Assembly (NCBI GenBank): GCA_000383735.1 | Contig: KB912069.1 | Location: forward strand, 100,051 to 164,050 | DNA length: 64,000 nt | Direction: 5' to 3' | Source: Verrucomicrobia bacterium SCGC AAA164-M04 | GTDB taxonomy: Bacteria; Verrucomicrobiota; Verrucomicrobiae; Verrucomicrobiales; Akkermansiaceae | Shown here: positions 32,901-42,500 of the stretch, piece by piece | Position numbering within the stretch: position 1 is the stretch's first letter | Layout: each line of letters opens with the position of its first letter | Program-made: the position numbers and the translations under genes | Notes under the pieces: model-generated | The model's database searches: none | Seen by the model: only the letters and a program-made list of their open reading frames with translations | What the model was told of the DNA's origin: nothing

Positions 32901-34268
32901 ATGCCAAATCCCTATGAGAGAACTCCGGAGAAAATTTTAGCACCTCCGACCGGATGGCTGAACACCGCGAAAAGGCTTGGCCCCGGATTTGTCCTTTCTG
33001 CTTCCATCGTTGGATCAGGAGAGCTGATCGCAACTACCATCTTTGGTGCACAAGTTGGATTCATCTGCCTCTGGCTCATCCTCTTTTCCTGCCTCGTCAA
33101 AGTCGCCATTCAAATCGAGTTTGGACGTTTTACCATCTACTCTGGCAAAACCTCGATGCAGGCCCTCGATGAACTTCCTGGACCTAGGTTCGGGAAGGCC
33201 AGTTGGGCAGTGTGGAGTTGGTTTGTGACCCATAGCCTAAAAAACCTACAGGTCGGAGGAATCATCGGTGGCGTTGCCCTCGCTCTTTCAGCACTCTATG
33301 ATCTTGGTGACCATAGCAACGTGATTTGGACTATCGCGGCCGCTTCTTTAACGATCCTCGTCGTTTCAAGAGGGATCTATGGCCCCATCGAAAAGTGGTC
33401 CATTATCATGATCGGACTCTTTACCATTTTCACGGTCGTTTCTCTGATCTCATTACAATGGACTCCCTTTGCAATTTCCGGCAACGAAATCACTTCAGGT
33501 TTCGGCTTCGAACTTCCTGCCTCGGCCTTAATCCTTGTTGCACTTGGGACCTTCAGCATTACGGGGGTCGGTGGTGATGAAGTCTTGGCCTACAACTACT
33601 GGCTGATCGAGAAAGGCTACGCTTCCTTTACCGGCCCCGAACCCGAAACGCACTCACCTGAATGGCTAGCACGCGCCAAAGGCTGGATCCGTGTCATGCA
33701 ACTCGACGCAGCGCTCTCCATGGTTTGCTACACTCTAGTCACCGCTCTTTTTTATCTTCTAGGAGCCGCTATCTTACATAGCCAAAAGATCGTTCCCGAA
33801 GGAAATGAGCTCATTACAGTTCTCTCAAAAATGTATACCGATAGCCTTGGCCCCTGGGCTGAGAAAGCCTTCCTTATCGGAGCAGTTGTCGTCCTTTTTT
33901 CCACCCTCCTAGCGGCCCTTGCCGCATGGACCCGCCTATTTTCAGATGCCTTCGGACGATTTGGCTGGATCGATTTTAACGACGAAAGGCAACGCCGAAA
34001 ATCAATCGCAATCCTCTCGATCATCTTCCCCATCATCTGGAGCATCCTCTACTTCCAGATCGGAAAGCCCGGATTCATGGTGATCATCGGCGGGGCACTT
34101 ACCATGATCATTTTGTTAATCGTAGTCTTCGCCGCGATCATAATGCGCTACAAATGGCTTCCTCAAGAACTCCGACCATCACGCGCTTTCGACCTTGCCC
34201 TCTGGCTAAGTATCGTAGCAATTGTCGCCGCCGGAATCGTTTCGGCGGTCAAGTATTTCGTCGTATAA
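32901..34268 (+). CDS. Nramp-related transporter lacking the usual metal-binding residues
   Basis: The 455-residue protein has 11-12 membrane helices and the Nramp/MntH fold pattern: LGPGFVLSAS at helix 1, LILFSCLVKVAIQIEFGRFTI at helix 2, and ITGVGGDEVLAYNYWL at helix 6. But helix 1 reads VGSGE where classical Nramps have DPGN, and helix 6 has no MPH. Asp, Asn and Met, the ion-binding residues, are therefore absent, while an acidic Glu (helix 1) and Asp-Glu (helix 6) are present. It may carry another ion or substrate. It is a solitary gene. Confidence 0.85.
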   Translation: MPNPYERTPEKILAPPTGWLNTAKRLGPGFVLSASIVGSGELIATTIFGAQVGFICLWLILFSCLVKVAIQIEFGRFTIYSGKTSMQALDELPGPRFGKASWAVWSWFVTHSLKNLQVGGIIGGVALALSALYDLGDHSNVIWTIAAASLTILVVSRGIYGPIEKWSIIMIGLFTIFTVVSLISLQWTPFAISGNEITSGFGFELPASALILVALGTFSITGVGGDEVLAYNYWLIEKGYASFTGPEPETHSPEWLARAKGWIRVMQLDAALSMVCYTLVTALFYLLGAAILHSQKIVPEGNELITVLSKMYTDSLGPWAEKAFLIGAVVVLFSTLLAALAAWTRLFSDAFGRFGWIDFNDERQRRKSIAILSIIFPIIWSILYFQIGKPGFMVIIGGALTMIILLIVVFAAIIMRYKWLPQELRPSRAFDLALWLSIVAIVAAGIVSAVKYFVV

Positions 34269-34277
34269 CCATTGCGA

Positions 34278-35216
34278 TCAAACTGGAACCGCAAGGTCCT
34301 CAACAATTTCCGACACTACCGTCTGACCTGTGCGCCCAGCATATTGAGCATCAGCCTCAAGAACGAGACGATGTCCAATCACTCCCGGGGCCAGTGATTG
34401 AATCGTCTCAGGAAGGACAAAATCACGACCTTCCAAAAGACTAAGAGCCTGAGAGATTCTCAGTAAATTCAAGGAAGCCCTCGGACTTGCCGCCAGCTTC
34501 ACCCCCGCCCGACCACGTGTTGCGGCCACCAAACGGACGAGGTATTCCTGCAAGGCCGGCGTGATGGAAACCTCCGTCACAGCCTTTTTAACCATGAGTA
34601 GATCATCACGGGTCACCACCTGCTCAACACGAGACAAAGGGTGCGCCTGCTCCTGCGCATTTAGGATTTCAATTTCCTGGTCTACTGAAACATACCCCAG
34701 CGAAGCTTGATAAGCGAAACGATCCATCTGCGCCTCGGGAAGCGGATAGGTTCCCCGAAGCTCAACTGGATTTTGAGTCGCAATCACGAAAAATAAATCT
34801 CCTAAATCATAGTGATTTCCTTCGATCGTCACCTGCTTCTCGGCCATGGCCTCAAGGAGAGCACTCTGCGTCCTCGGAGAGGCCCGGTTCACCTCGTCCA
34901 CCAAAAGGATATCACTGAAAATCGGACCTTGGCGAAACTCAAAGCTCGCATTACGGGAATCAAGGACGCTCACCCCAAGAATATCTGATGGTAAAAGATC
35001 CGGCGTAAATTGGATTCGCTGGAAATTACTTCCGCCAATCGAAGCAGCAATTGCCTTCGCCAAAGTGGTTTTCCCAGTCCCCGGAACATCTTCCAGCAGA
35101 ACATGCCCACCAGCGATCATTGTCGAGATAACCCGGCGCACTGTCTCTTCTTGCCCAAGCATTACTGCCTTCACCGAGGATTCCAACTGGCTGACGATTT
35201 GACCTGCACCTCTCAT
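34278..35216 (-). CDS. MoxR-family AAA ATPase
   Basis: The 312-residue product has Walker A EDVPGTGKTTLAKAI, Walker B ILLVDEVNRASPRTQ, sensor FFVIATQNPVELRGTYPLPEAQMDRF and the AAA lid. MoxR ATPases act as chaperones for metal-centre insertion or assembly of envelope complexes, usually with VWA or DUF58 proteins. Here its start overlaps the end of an unknown secreted protein by four bases, and no DUF58 or VWA gene is adjacent. Confidence 0.93.
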   Translation of the reverse strand: MRGAGQIVSQLESSVKAVMLGQEETVRRVISTMIAGGHVLLEDVPGTGKTTLAKAIAASIGGSNFQRIQFTPDLLPSDILGVSVLDSRNASFEFRQGPIFSDILLVDEVNRASPRTQSALLEAMAEKQVTIEGNHYDLGDLFFVIATQNPVELRGTYPLPEAQMDRFAYQASLGYVSVDQEIEILNAQEQAHPLSRVEQVVTRDDLLMVKKAVTEVSITPALQEYLVRLVAATRGRAGVKLAASPRASLNLLRISQALSLLEGRDFVLPETIQSLAPGVIGHRLVLEADAQYAGRTGQTVVSEIVEDLAVPV

Positions 35217-37327
35217 TCTTTATCAGCCTGCTCACTTTTCCATTTCCCCCAAACAGGACGCGACACCTTCTGATGCCATTCCCTCAATTCCTCAATAGCT
35301 GCGAGATCTTCTTTTGAAACTTCCTTAGCTAAACTCTCAAGCCGCTCATCATTCAAAAGTCTTATCCCCTTGTTGGTCTCGAGGGGAAGCTCAACGTCAA
35401 CCAAAACACAATGGCCAATCTTGGTCGGCACAACTAAAACCAACGGACAGGCCCGATCGACCCCTCCCGCATGATCAATCATCATCGAAACACCACGAAA
35501 ACGACCCACCGCTTTAGACCCGATAATCTGGTCCGGTGACATTGCGGAAGCCGCACCCTTACGGACAAACCCCAAGTCGCGGAGCAAGCTAGTTGGTTTG
35601 GCCGGTAACTTTCTCACCGCAGAAACACTGAGAAAAGCCATCATATCCTCCTCCCTAGCAATGCGGCGCCATTCTTTAACCAAGGCCTTAGCTTGCGGCT
35701 CAGAAGCTGCTTTCCCCTCAGGATTTTCCCGGCCAACAATCTTTAAAACATCGGTAAAGAATTTCTCTTCCAGCTTCACCTCATCCTTGACGAACTGTTC
35801 CGACAAAGCGCGTAAATCCTCCTCGCTCCCTTCAAGGTAAGTCCCTACCATTGGATTAACCTTACCAGGTAAAATCATCCACCCCGAGGCATCCTGCCTC
35901 ATCCAAACCTGCTGATATTTTGGCTTCCAGTTCTCTCCAGAACCAGAGAACGAAAGGATTCCAAGCGTAATCTTTTCACGCCGGTATAGCTTAACAATTT
36001 TGGCGGAAAATGGATCGCGAGACTTCAGTGAAGACCCCCACCATTTTACAGATTCGATATAGCGTCCCGAGCGACGGTCATCAAACGGGTTTCCACGGCG
36101 ACCAATTATGGCCGGCTGAACCAGCAAATTACCTCCGCCATCAGCAGGTTTTTCTCCTTCCTTTACCGCTTTTTTTTCCTCTCGATAGTGGCGTTGAAGA
36201 AAGGAATCTAGATCTTGGGTTTCGAGGTCTCCAATGATCGCCTTAAGCAGGGCATCCGGGCTTTTCGCCCTTACCACCTGATTCTGCTCCTCAAAGACCT
36301 GAAACATTTTCTTCACGACTTCACGGTCTTTCCAATCAGATTCATCGTTTTTTGCCGTCCGAAACGCACGACTCTCCTGATCGGCATACGCAAAAAAAGC
36401 CGGCAAAGAAACGCGCCACCCTTGATTCGTCTTGTTGAGTCGGAATCTAACGGGACTCAAACGATCACCCTCAATCTCGAAACTCGAGAGAAAACCCACC
36501 AAAAATTCAGCTTCTTTTTTTACACCCTCTTCGGCATGGACCTTTATATCATTTGTTCCATTGGAGGTAATGACTTTCATTACTTTCTGAGAACTGAGCA
36601 ATCGCCAAACCCTCTGCTTGTCTTGATTGACCATGCCCTTGCGAGTGGCTTTCAAATGCATTTCCCAATCCCTTTCTGGCAAGGACTCCCGTTCGAGAAA
36701 CCCCTGCCAAACGATCATAGAATCGGTCTTTCCTGCTTCAGCCGCATTTAAAAACTCCTGCATGGCCTGCTTAGCATCATTCCCGGCTAGAACCTCAGGC
36801 AAAACCGCACCTTCCATTTTCTTCCGAAATTTTCCCATTTCAGAGCGAAGTAAACTAGTCATCTCAGAAGTTCGCTCAAGGGCCATCCAATTCTCCAGAT
36901 CACGCACCCGACTTTTCAGATCCACCTCAAAACCGAGACCGGTATTTTCAAAGCTTCCTTCCACAGGAGCAACTTTCCATTTCCCTTCTCTCCGAACCAC
37001 GCCCAGTGAAATCACCATAGTCACGTCGGGCCCATTTGGCGAAGTCGCCCCGATCAAAACTGCGGAGAGATTATCATCCATCTTCTCTCGGAGAGGTCGG
37101 AAGGAATAATTGCCGTTCTGTTTCCACGACCCACGAGCCTCCCAGAACTCGACAATACGATCCTTCTTCTTAGGACCACAAAAAGGTGAAATTGCGAGAC
37201 TAGAAGAAATCTCAGCCTCAGATAAATCACCATCAAATCCTCGTAAAAACTCAAGAGCAACTTCGGACGGCTCACCCGAGAAAACCCTCAACGAAGCCGC
37301 GAAGAAAAAAGTAATAAGCCGGCGCAT
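35213..37327 (-). CDS. Large secreted protein of unknown function, linked to MoxR
   Basis: The start at 37327 gives MRRLITFFFAASLRVFSGEP, a Sec signal; an upstream start would add 12 residues. The 704-residue mature protein is hydrophilic, with many Lys, Glu and Trp, and no membrane helix. It appears to be built from repeated domains of about 100-130 residues (DGKW, GWRVSLPAFFAY, GWMILPGKVNP patterns), reminiscent of SnoaL/DUF4878-type units. It overlaps moxR by four bases, so the two probably work together, the secreted protein perhaps as a partner across the membrane. I do not recognise the family. Confidence 0.75.
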   Translation of the reverse strand: MRRLITFFFAASLRVFSGEPSEVALEFLRGFDGDLSEAEISSSLAISPFCGPKKKDRIVEFWEARGSWKQNGNYSFRPLREKMDDNLSAVLIGATSPNGPDVTMVISLGVVRREGKWKVAPVEGSFENTGLGFEVDLKSRVRDLENWMALERTSEMTSLLRSEMGKFRKKMEGAVLPEVLAGNDAKQAMQEFLNAAEAGKTDSMIVWQGFLERESLPERDWEMHLKATRKGMVNQDKQRVWRLLSSQKVMKVITSNGTNDIKVHAEEGVKKEAEFLVGFLSSFEIEGDRLSPVRFRLNKTNQGWRVSLPAFFAYADQESRAFRTAKNDESDWKDREVVKKMFQVFEEQNQVVRAKSPDALLKAIIGDLETQDLDSFLQRHYREEKKAVKEGEKPADGGGNLLVQPAIIGRRGNPFDDRRSGRYIESVKWWGSSLKSRDPFSAKIVKLYRREKITLGILSFSGSGENWKPKYQQVWMRQDASGWMILPGKVNPMVGTYLEGSEEDLRALSEQFVKDEVKLEEKFFTDVLKIVGRENPEGKAASEPQAKALVKEWRRIAREEDMMAFLSVSAVRKLPAKPTSLLRDLGFVRKGAASAMSPDQIIGSKAVGRFRGVSMMIDHAGGVDRACPLVLVVPTKIGHCVLVDVELPLETNKGIRLLNDERLESLAKEVSKEDLAAIEELREWHQKVSRPVWGKWKSEQADKE

Positions 37328-37393
37328 TACGTTGACCCTTGCACCGGAAGGCCGCTGACACAAGCCCCGGTCTCATAGAATTACCCCAGAAAT

Positions 37394-38296
37394 TCAAGGA
37401 AATAACTTCCAGCAAATGAGCATAAGAAGAGAACCTACGACCAGCCCCGCTGTCATTCCATAGACGGACCATCTAGCCTGAAAAGGCTGTAAATTTGGTC
37501 CCACAAAGCTCGGTGGCGCGGTAGCTTTAGCCATCACAAAGGATGGGCTCACTACCTTTGACCAATAGTTACGATACTCTGACTGGCTGTCATAAATCGC
37601 CTTTAAAGCATCACTGGTCGAATCCCACTCCAGTTTGGCATCAAGGACCTCCGGAATATAGAGGTAATCTCCGAGGTCCACACCCGGCCCCGGTTCAAGC
37701 TTCACACCCTTGGCTGCCAGCGACTCTTTTAACTTTTCTTTCGCGGTAAGATTCTCATCAACCAGAGGTTGGGCATCTCGCGAAAACTGGTCCGTAGCTT
37801 CCTTTTTTTTCTTTTCGTCAAGCCGTTTGATTAAATTTGGTATTTCGGTCGCAACGGCATTTGCAAAATCAGCGGTATCCTGAGAATCGTTCAAACGGGC
37901 TCCCACTGTCAGCTGATCGGTGACCTGATCTAAGTCCAAATCAAGACCTCCACGTAATCGTATAATCGCTTCATTTTGGGTCATCCCCCACTGGTCGGCG
38001 AAATCCAGATTGAGAGCGATTCCTTTCAAAAATTCTTCCAATTTTACATTTCGGAGCACCTCGGACTGATTGGCGTCTGCCACCCCCGTGGATCCAGCTT
38101 GGATCTCATTTTGGGACGACACGAAAACATCACGGACGTGAAATGAGAGAGTCGCATAGGCGACGTATTCCTTTGGGGCCTCGTCCCACTTCTTTTTCCC
38201 ATAGAAAAATCCGCCGACGACCCCTCCGATCGTCAGCGCGATCAGAAGCCAAGACCACCACCAAAACCCCCTGCGTCCTCGACGTTTTTTCATCAC
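37394..38296 (-). CDS. Membrane protein with Wzz-like topology
   Basis: The 300-residue product has one membrane helix at each end (FWWWSWLLIALTIGGVVGGFF at about 11-31, split here; and MTAGLVVGSLLMLICWKLF at about 280-298). Between them is a large extracytoplasmic region with a charged helix (LIKRLDEKKKKEATDQF) and a Pro-rich approach to the second helix (ATAPPSFVGPNLQP). That is the plan of polysaccharide co-polymerases (Wzz). There is no clear sequence signature, so the assignment is by topology. It precedes the MoxR pair on the same strand. Confidence 0.65.
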   Translation of the reverse strand: MMKKRRGRRGFWWWSWLLIALTIGGVVGGFFYGKKKWDEAPKEYVAYATLSFHVRDVFVSSQNEIQAGSTGVADANQSEVLRNVKLEEFLKGIALNLDFADQWGMTQNEAIIRLRGGLDLDLDQVTDQLTVGARLNDSQDTADFANAVATEIPNLIKRLDEKKKKEATDQFSRDAQPLVDENLTAKEKLKESLAAKGVKLEPGPGVDLGDYLYIPEVLDAKLEWDSTSDALKAIYDSQSEYRNYWSKVVSPSFVMAKATAPPSFVGPNLQPFQARWSVYGMTAGLVVGSLLMLICWKLFP

Positions 38297-38341
38297 CGTT
38301 ATTAGAACAATTGAACCAGATCAGTCACCCGAAAAATAAAT

Positions 38342-39421
38342 TCACTTCAAAGATTGATGGAAGGTCTCCCCTTTTTTGAGACTTTCAACAAAACCCGCCA
38401 TCAAATTTGTAGTCGCGTCGACATCGGAATAAGCCGCCATTTCAATTACCGAATGCATGCACCGGAGCGGCAATGAAACTAATGCACTAGGAACTCCATC
38501 CCGCGATTGGAAAATCGTATCAGTATCCGTTCCCGTAAACCGGCTCGCTGCTTCATGCTGCACATCGATCTTCTTTTTCTTTGCCACCCTGAGCAGTCGA
38601 TCAACCACCAGCGGATGACTCGCGGAGCCATGGGTCACCGTCGGCCCTCCCCCTAGATTCACCTTCCCATACATCGGAGCACTCAGACCAGGAGTATCAG
38701 TTGCATGCGTCACATCTGTACAGAGACAAACATCTGGTTGGATCCGGTGCGTTGCCATTGCCGCGCCGAAGCCCCCGATTTCCTCCTGCACCGCATTTAG
38801 ACAAACCACCGTGAAAGCCGGCTTCTTCTTTGAGGACGCCAACTTCTTAAGCACCTGCGCAATCATAAATCCACCAATTCGGTTATCGACCGCTCGACTC
38901 ACCACCCGGTCCTTGCCCAATTCGGTCGGCCCATCAGCATAAACCGCTGGATGCCCAACGCGCAGCCCCAATTTGGCAACATCTTCTGGTGACGAAGCGC
39001 CAACATCCACCCATAGTTCGTGGATTTTGGGAGCCTTTTCAGACCCAAGCGAATCTCGGCGCAGATGAATTGCAGTATTCCCAATGATGCCCGGGACGAG
39101 CCCCTTATCACCCATGATTTGGATTCTCCTCCCCCGCCCAGTTGCCGAGTCACTTCCACCCACCCGGTCGAGGTAGAGAAAACCATCATCAGTGATGTAT
39201 TTGATCATGTAGCCAATCTCATCCGCGTGAGCCTCCAACATCACTACATTTTTGGAGGTCCCCTTCAAGGTCGCCCAAGTCGAGCCATAGGCATCACACT
39301 CTACCGAATCTGAAAAATTTCCGACATACTTGGCCCAAACCTTCTGGCCAGGCATTTCAAATCCAGTCGGGCTTGGAGTTTCAAGGAGATCAAACAAGAA
39401 GGATTTTTCCGCTTTCGTCAT
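38342..39421 (-). CDS. M42-family glutamyl aminopeptidase
   Basis: The start at 39421 (MTKAEKSFLFDLLETPSPTG) fits the family; an earlier Met adds 14 odd residues. The 359-residue enzyme has the M42 metal motifs: LEAHADEIGYM (His), SRAVDNRIGG (Asp), VQEEIGGFGA (Glu-Glu catalytic pair), CTDVTHATD (Asp) and a C-terminal MHSVIEMA (His). It is a dinuclear, tetrahedral-cage aminopeptidase acting in the cytoplasm. It is a solitary gene divergent from the CotH protein. Confidence 0.93.
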   Translation of the reverse strand: MTKAEKSFLFDLLETPSPTGFEMPGQKVWAKYVGNFSDSVECDAYGSTWATLKGTSKNVVMLEAHADEIGYMIKYITDDGFLYLDRVGGSDSATGRGRRIQIMGDKGLVPGIIGNTAIHLRRDSLGSEKAPKIHELWVDVGASSPEDVAKLGLRVGHPAVYADGPTELGKDRVVSRAVDNRIGGFMIAQVLKKLASSKKKPAFTVVCLNAVQEEIGGFGAAMATHRIQPDVCLCTDVTHATDTPGLSAPMYGKVNLGGGPTVTHGSASHPLVVDRLLRVAKKKKIDVQHEAASRFTGTDTDTIFQSRDGVPSALVSLPLRCMHSVIEMAAYSDVDATTNLMAGFVESLKKGETFHQSLK

Positions 39422-39559
39422 ACTCCAAGAGTGCCTCCGCGATTCGCCAAAGTGAAGTGCCAACTGGCCGGGCCAGTGCGGGAATTATCATTTGGACAAA
39501 TCACTTAGGTAAGATTCGGGATCGATTTATCTTCTAAGTGGCAATAGCTTTACATTGTC

Positions 39560-42500
39560 GTGTCACTTCATCGATCCGCTCTTCTAAGTTCAATGATGAT
39601 TTCGGGATCCTTGTTTTTTTGCGAAGGAGCCCGCATTTCGTGGGAGATTGAGTTTTCTGATGATGCTGACATCGTTCATAGTTCCGGGCGCTTAATCGAA
39701 GCCTGCAACTTTGGAAATGGGACCGTCCAATCCCCAATCGTCAATGGGGTTCAATTTACACCCATTGACTTCACCTCAGGTGAATCTCCCGCTCGTTTGC
39801 TCGGTCTTAATTATAACACGGGCGAAAGCGGAAAGCGAGCTGGCACGGGCATCAACGAGCTATTCGACACGATTGCCTACCGAAGTGGCGTCGATCCCCA
39901 GACCGCCAATTTAACTGATCTCGTGACCGGGCAAAGGTATCAAGTCCAATTCTTTTACTACCATAATTCGGTAAATCGAAGTCTGACTATTCGGGATGAA
40001 CTAGGTGGCGAAGTAATTCTGAATGAGACAGGTGTGCCTCTTGTTGCAACGGGAACGTTTATTGCTGACTCAACTGTCCAAAGACTGACTTTTGACGCCA
40101 ATACCGGCTCCCAGTTTATTAATGCCTATCAGATGCGAGAAATCACCACTGATCCACCAGTGATTTTGGGCGAAGTTCTTATTAGCGAATTTATGGCTTC
40201 AAATGAGAAGACTTTGATTGATGGCGGTGGGGCTTCTCCCGATTGGATTGAGATTTGGAATCCAACCTCGGAAGTCGTAAATCTCTCCGGATGGGCGCTC
40301 AGCTCATCACCCGAGTATGAAAATCCTTGGATCTTCCCTCGTGTGCTCCTTGGTGCTAATGAGTATCTTTTAATCTTTGCGACTGGTGAAGAAAAAGGCA
40401 CCGAAGGAGGGCAACTCCATACCGATTTCACGATTCAAAAAAAGGGAGGGAGCTTGGCCCTCTTGAAGCCAGGAGACGAAGAGGACTTCGAGATAGTAAG
40501 TGAGTTTGTATCGTATCCCCCGCAAAAAAAGGATGTCAGCTTTGGTTATGCTTGGGGAGGAGAAGAGAAGGAACCCAAATACCTTTTGGTCCCTACCCCT
40601 CGTCAGGGCAATAGCAGTGAGGCCGTCTTAGGTTTTGTGGGTGGCACCTCATTCCATCCAAACCGAGGATTCTATAACACTCCAATCGATTTAGTAATTG
40701 AAACTCGAGAAGAGTCGACCATCCGCTACACCCTCGACGGATCTCAACCCACAGCAAACACAGGGCTTCTTTATTCTTCAGAAACCGGGATTAATATTTC
40801 AGGGACCACCACTGTAAGGGCTGCCGCCTTCCGGGAAGGATATCTCTCAAGCGGAGTGGATACGCACACCTACCTATTTCCCGCAGATATCGTGGATCAA
40901 CCTGCGAATCCCTCAGGCTTTTCCTCATCATGGCCGGGAGCTGACTATGGCATGGACCAAGATCCCCATCATCTTACTTTAATTGCTGGAGATCCTGATT
41001 TGGAGGCTACCGAAGCTAAGAAAACGATACAAAGCGCCCTCGAAGAACTTCCCGCGCTCTCTCTTGTCATGGATGTGGATGATTGGTTTAACCCGGCAAC
41101 AGGAATTTATGCTAATAGCACGGCTCGAGGGACCGCTTGGGAAAAAGCGTGCTCAGCAGAGCTAATTTTCCCCCTCGGACTGGAGGGAAAACCTCTTCAG
41201 ATTGATTGTGGCGTTAGAATTCAGGGAAACTCATCGCGCAATCCCACTGCGAATCCTAAACATTCTCTACGCCTCGCATTTCGCGAACAATATGGCGATT
41301 CAAAATTACGCTACCCTTGGTTCGGCCGAGAAGGTCCACAGGAATTTGATACGCTTATTTTACGCTCAAATTCTCAGGATGCTTGGGTTTATAGCTCGAC
41401 CAAAAACCGGATGGGACAATTTGTCCGTGACGCTTGGGCCCGCGAAACTCACCGCCGTATGGGGCACGAATCTCCTGATGGGAACTGGGTCCATTTATTC
41501 ATCAATGGTCTTTATTGGGGAGTTTATAATCCTACTGAAAGACCTGATAGTTCTTATGGCGAAACGAGATACGGTGGGGCGAAAGAAAATTGGGATATTA
41601 TAAAAAATCACGAAGAGGTCCTCGATGGTAATCAGGATTCCTACCGCAAACTTTTAGCAAAGATCCAAGTAGACCCAATGAATTGGAGTGCCGGCTACCG
41701 TGACCTCTCAGGTTTCGCCGCGTTCCAAGAGCTCGCTGAGCTGATGGATCTGGAAATGATGATCGATTACATGATCCACAATATGTATGCAGCAGCCGAC
41801 GATTGGCCTGGTAATTTTTACATGGGCTACGACCGAACCGGATCTAGTGGAGGATGGCGTTTCTTTGACTGGGATAACGAACACGGGATGAAAAATTCTG
41901 TCAATCTAGACCGCACCCAACCTAATCGCAGAGTCAACGATTCACCCACGAAGTTTCACCATGCCCTCAAGTCGAATCCAGAATACCGCCTTCTCTTTGC
42001 GGACCGTCTTCATAGAGCATTTTTTAATGGTGGCGTCTTATATGTTGACCCTGAAAACCCAACTTGGGATCTTTCCCACCCTAAAAGAAGCGTCCCTGCG
42101 GATTTATGGATGAACTTAACCAGCGGGATCGAAACAGCCTTGATTGCCGAGTCCGCTCGCTGGGGAGATTACCGAAGGTCAACGCCCTATACCGTTTCTG
42201 AAGATTTTCGAATCGTGCGGAATGACCTGATAGAGAATTGGTTCCCGAGACGCTCTGCGATCGTTCTGGAACAATTCAGAGGGCAGGATCTCTATCCAAA
42301 AATTGGCGCTCCGGAGCTAAGCCAATTCGGAGGGCTGATCGAGGAAGGTTTTCCACTACAGCTAAGCGGCCCAGACGAGGCTAAAATTTACTACACTCTA
42401 GACGGCAGCGATCCCCGGGTCAGCGGGGGAGAAGTTTCAGAAACCATCCTCCTAGATGAGTCAAACCCAACAAGATTTACGGTTTCTGAACCATCAATAT

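Noticed and set aside
36215..36751. A 178-codon plus-strand frame inside the large secreted protein gene
   Set aside because: The minus-strand gene has a signal peptide and operon overlap with moxR. The opposite frame has neither a start signal nor a recognisable domain.
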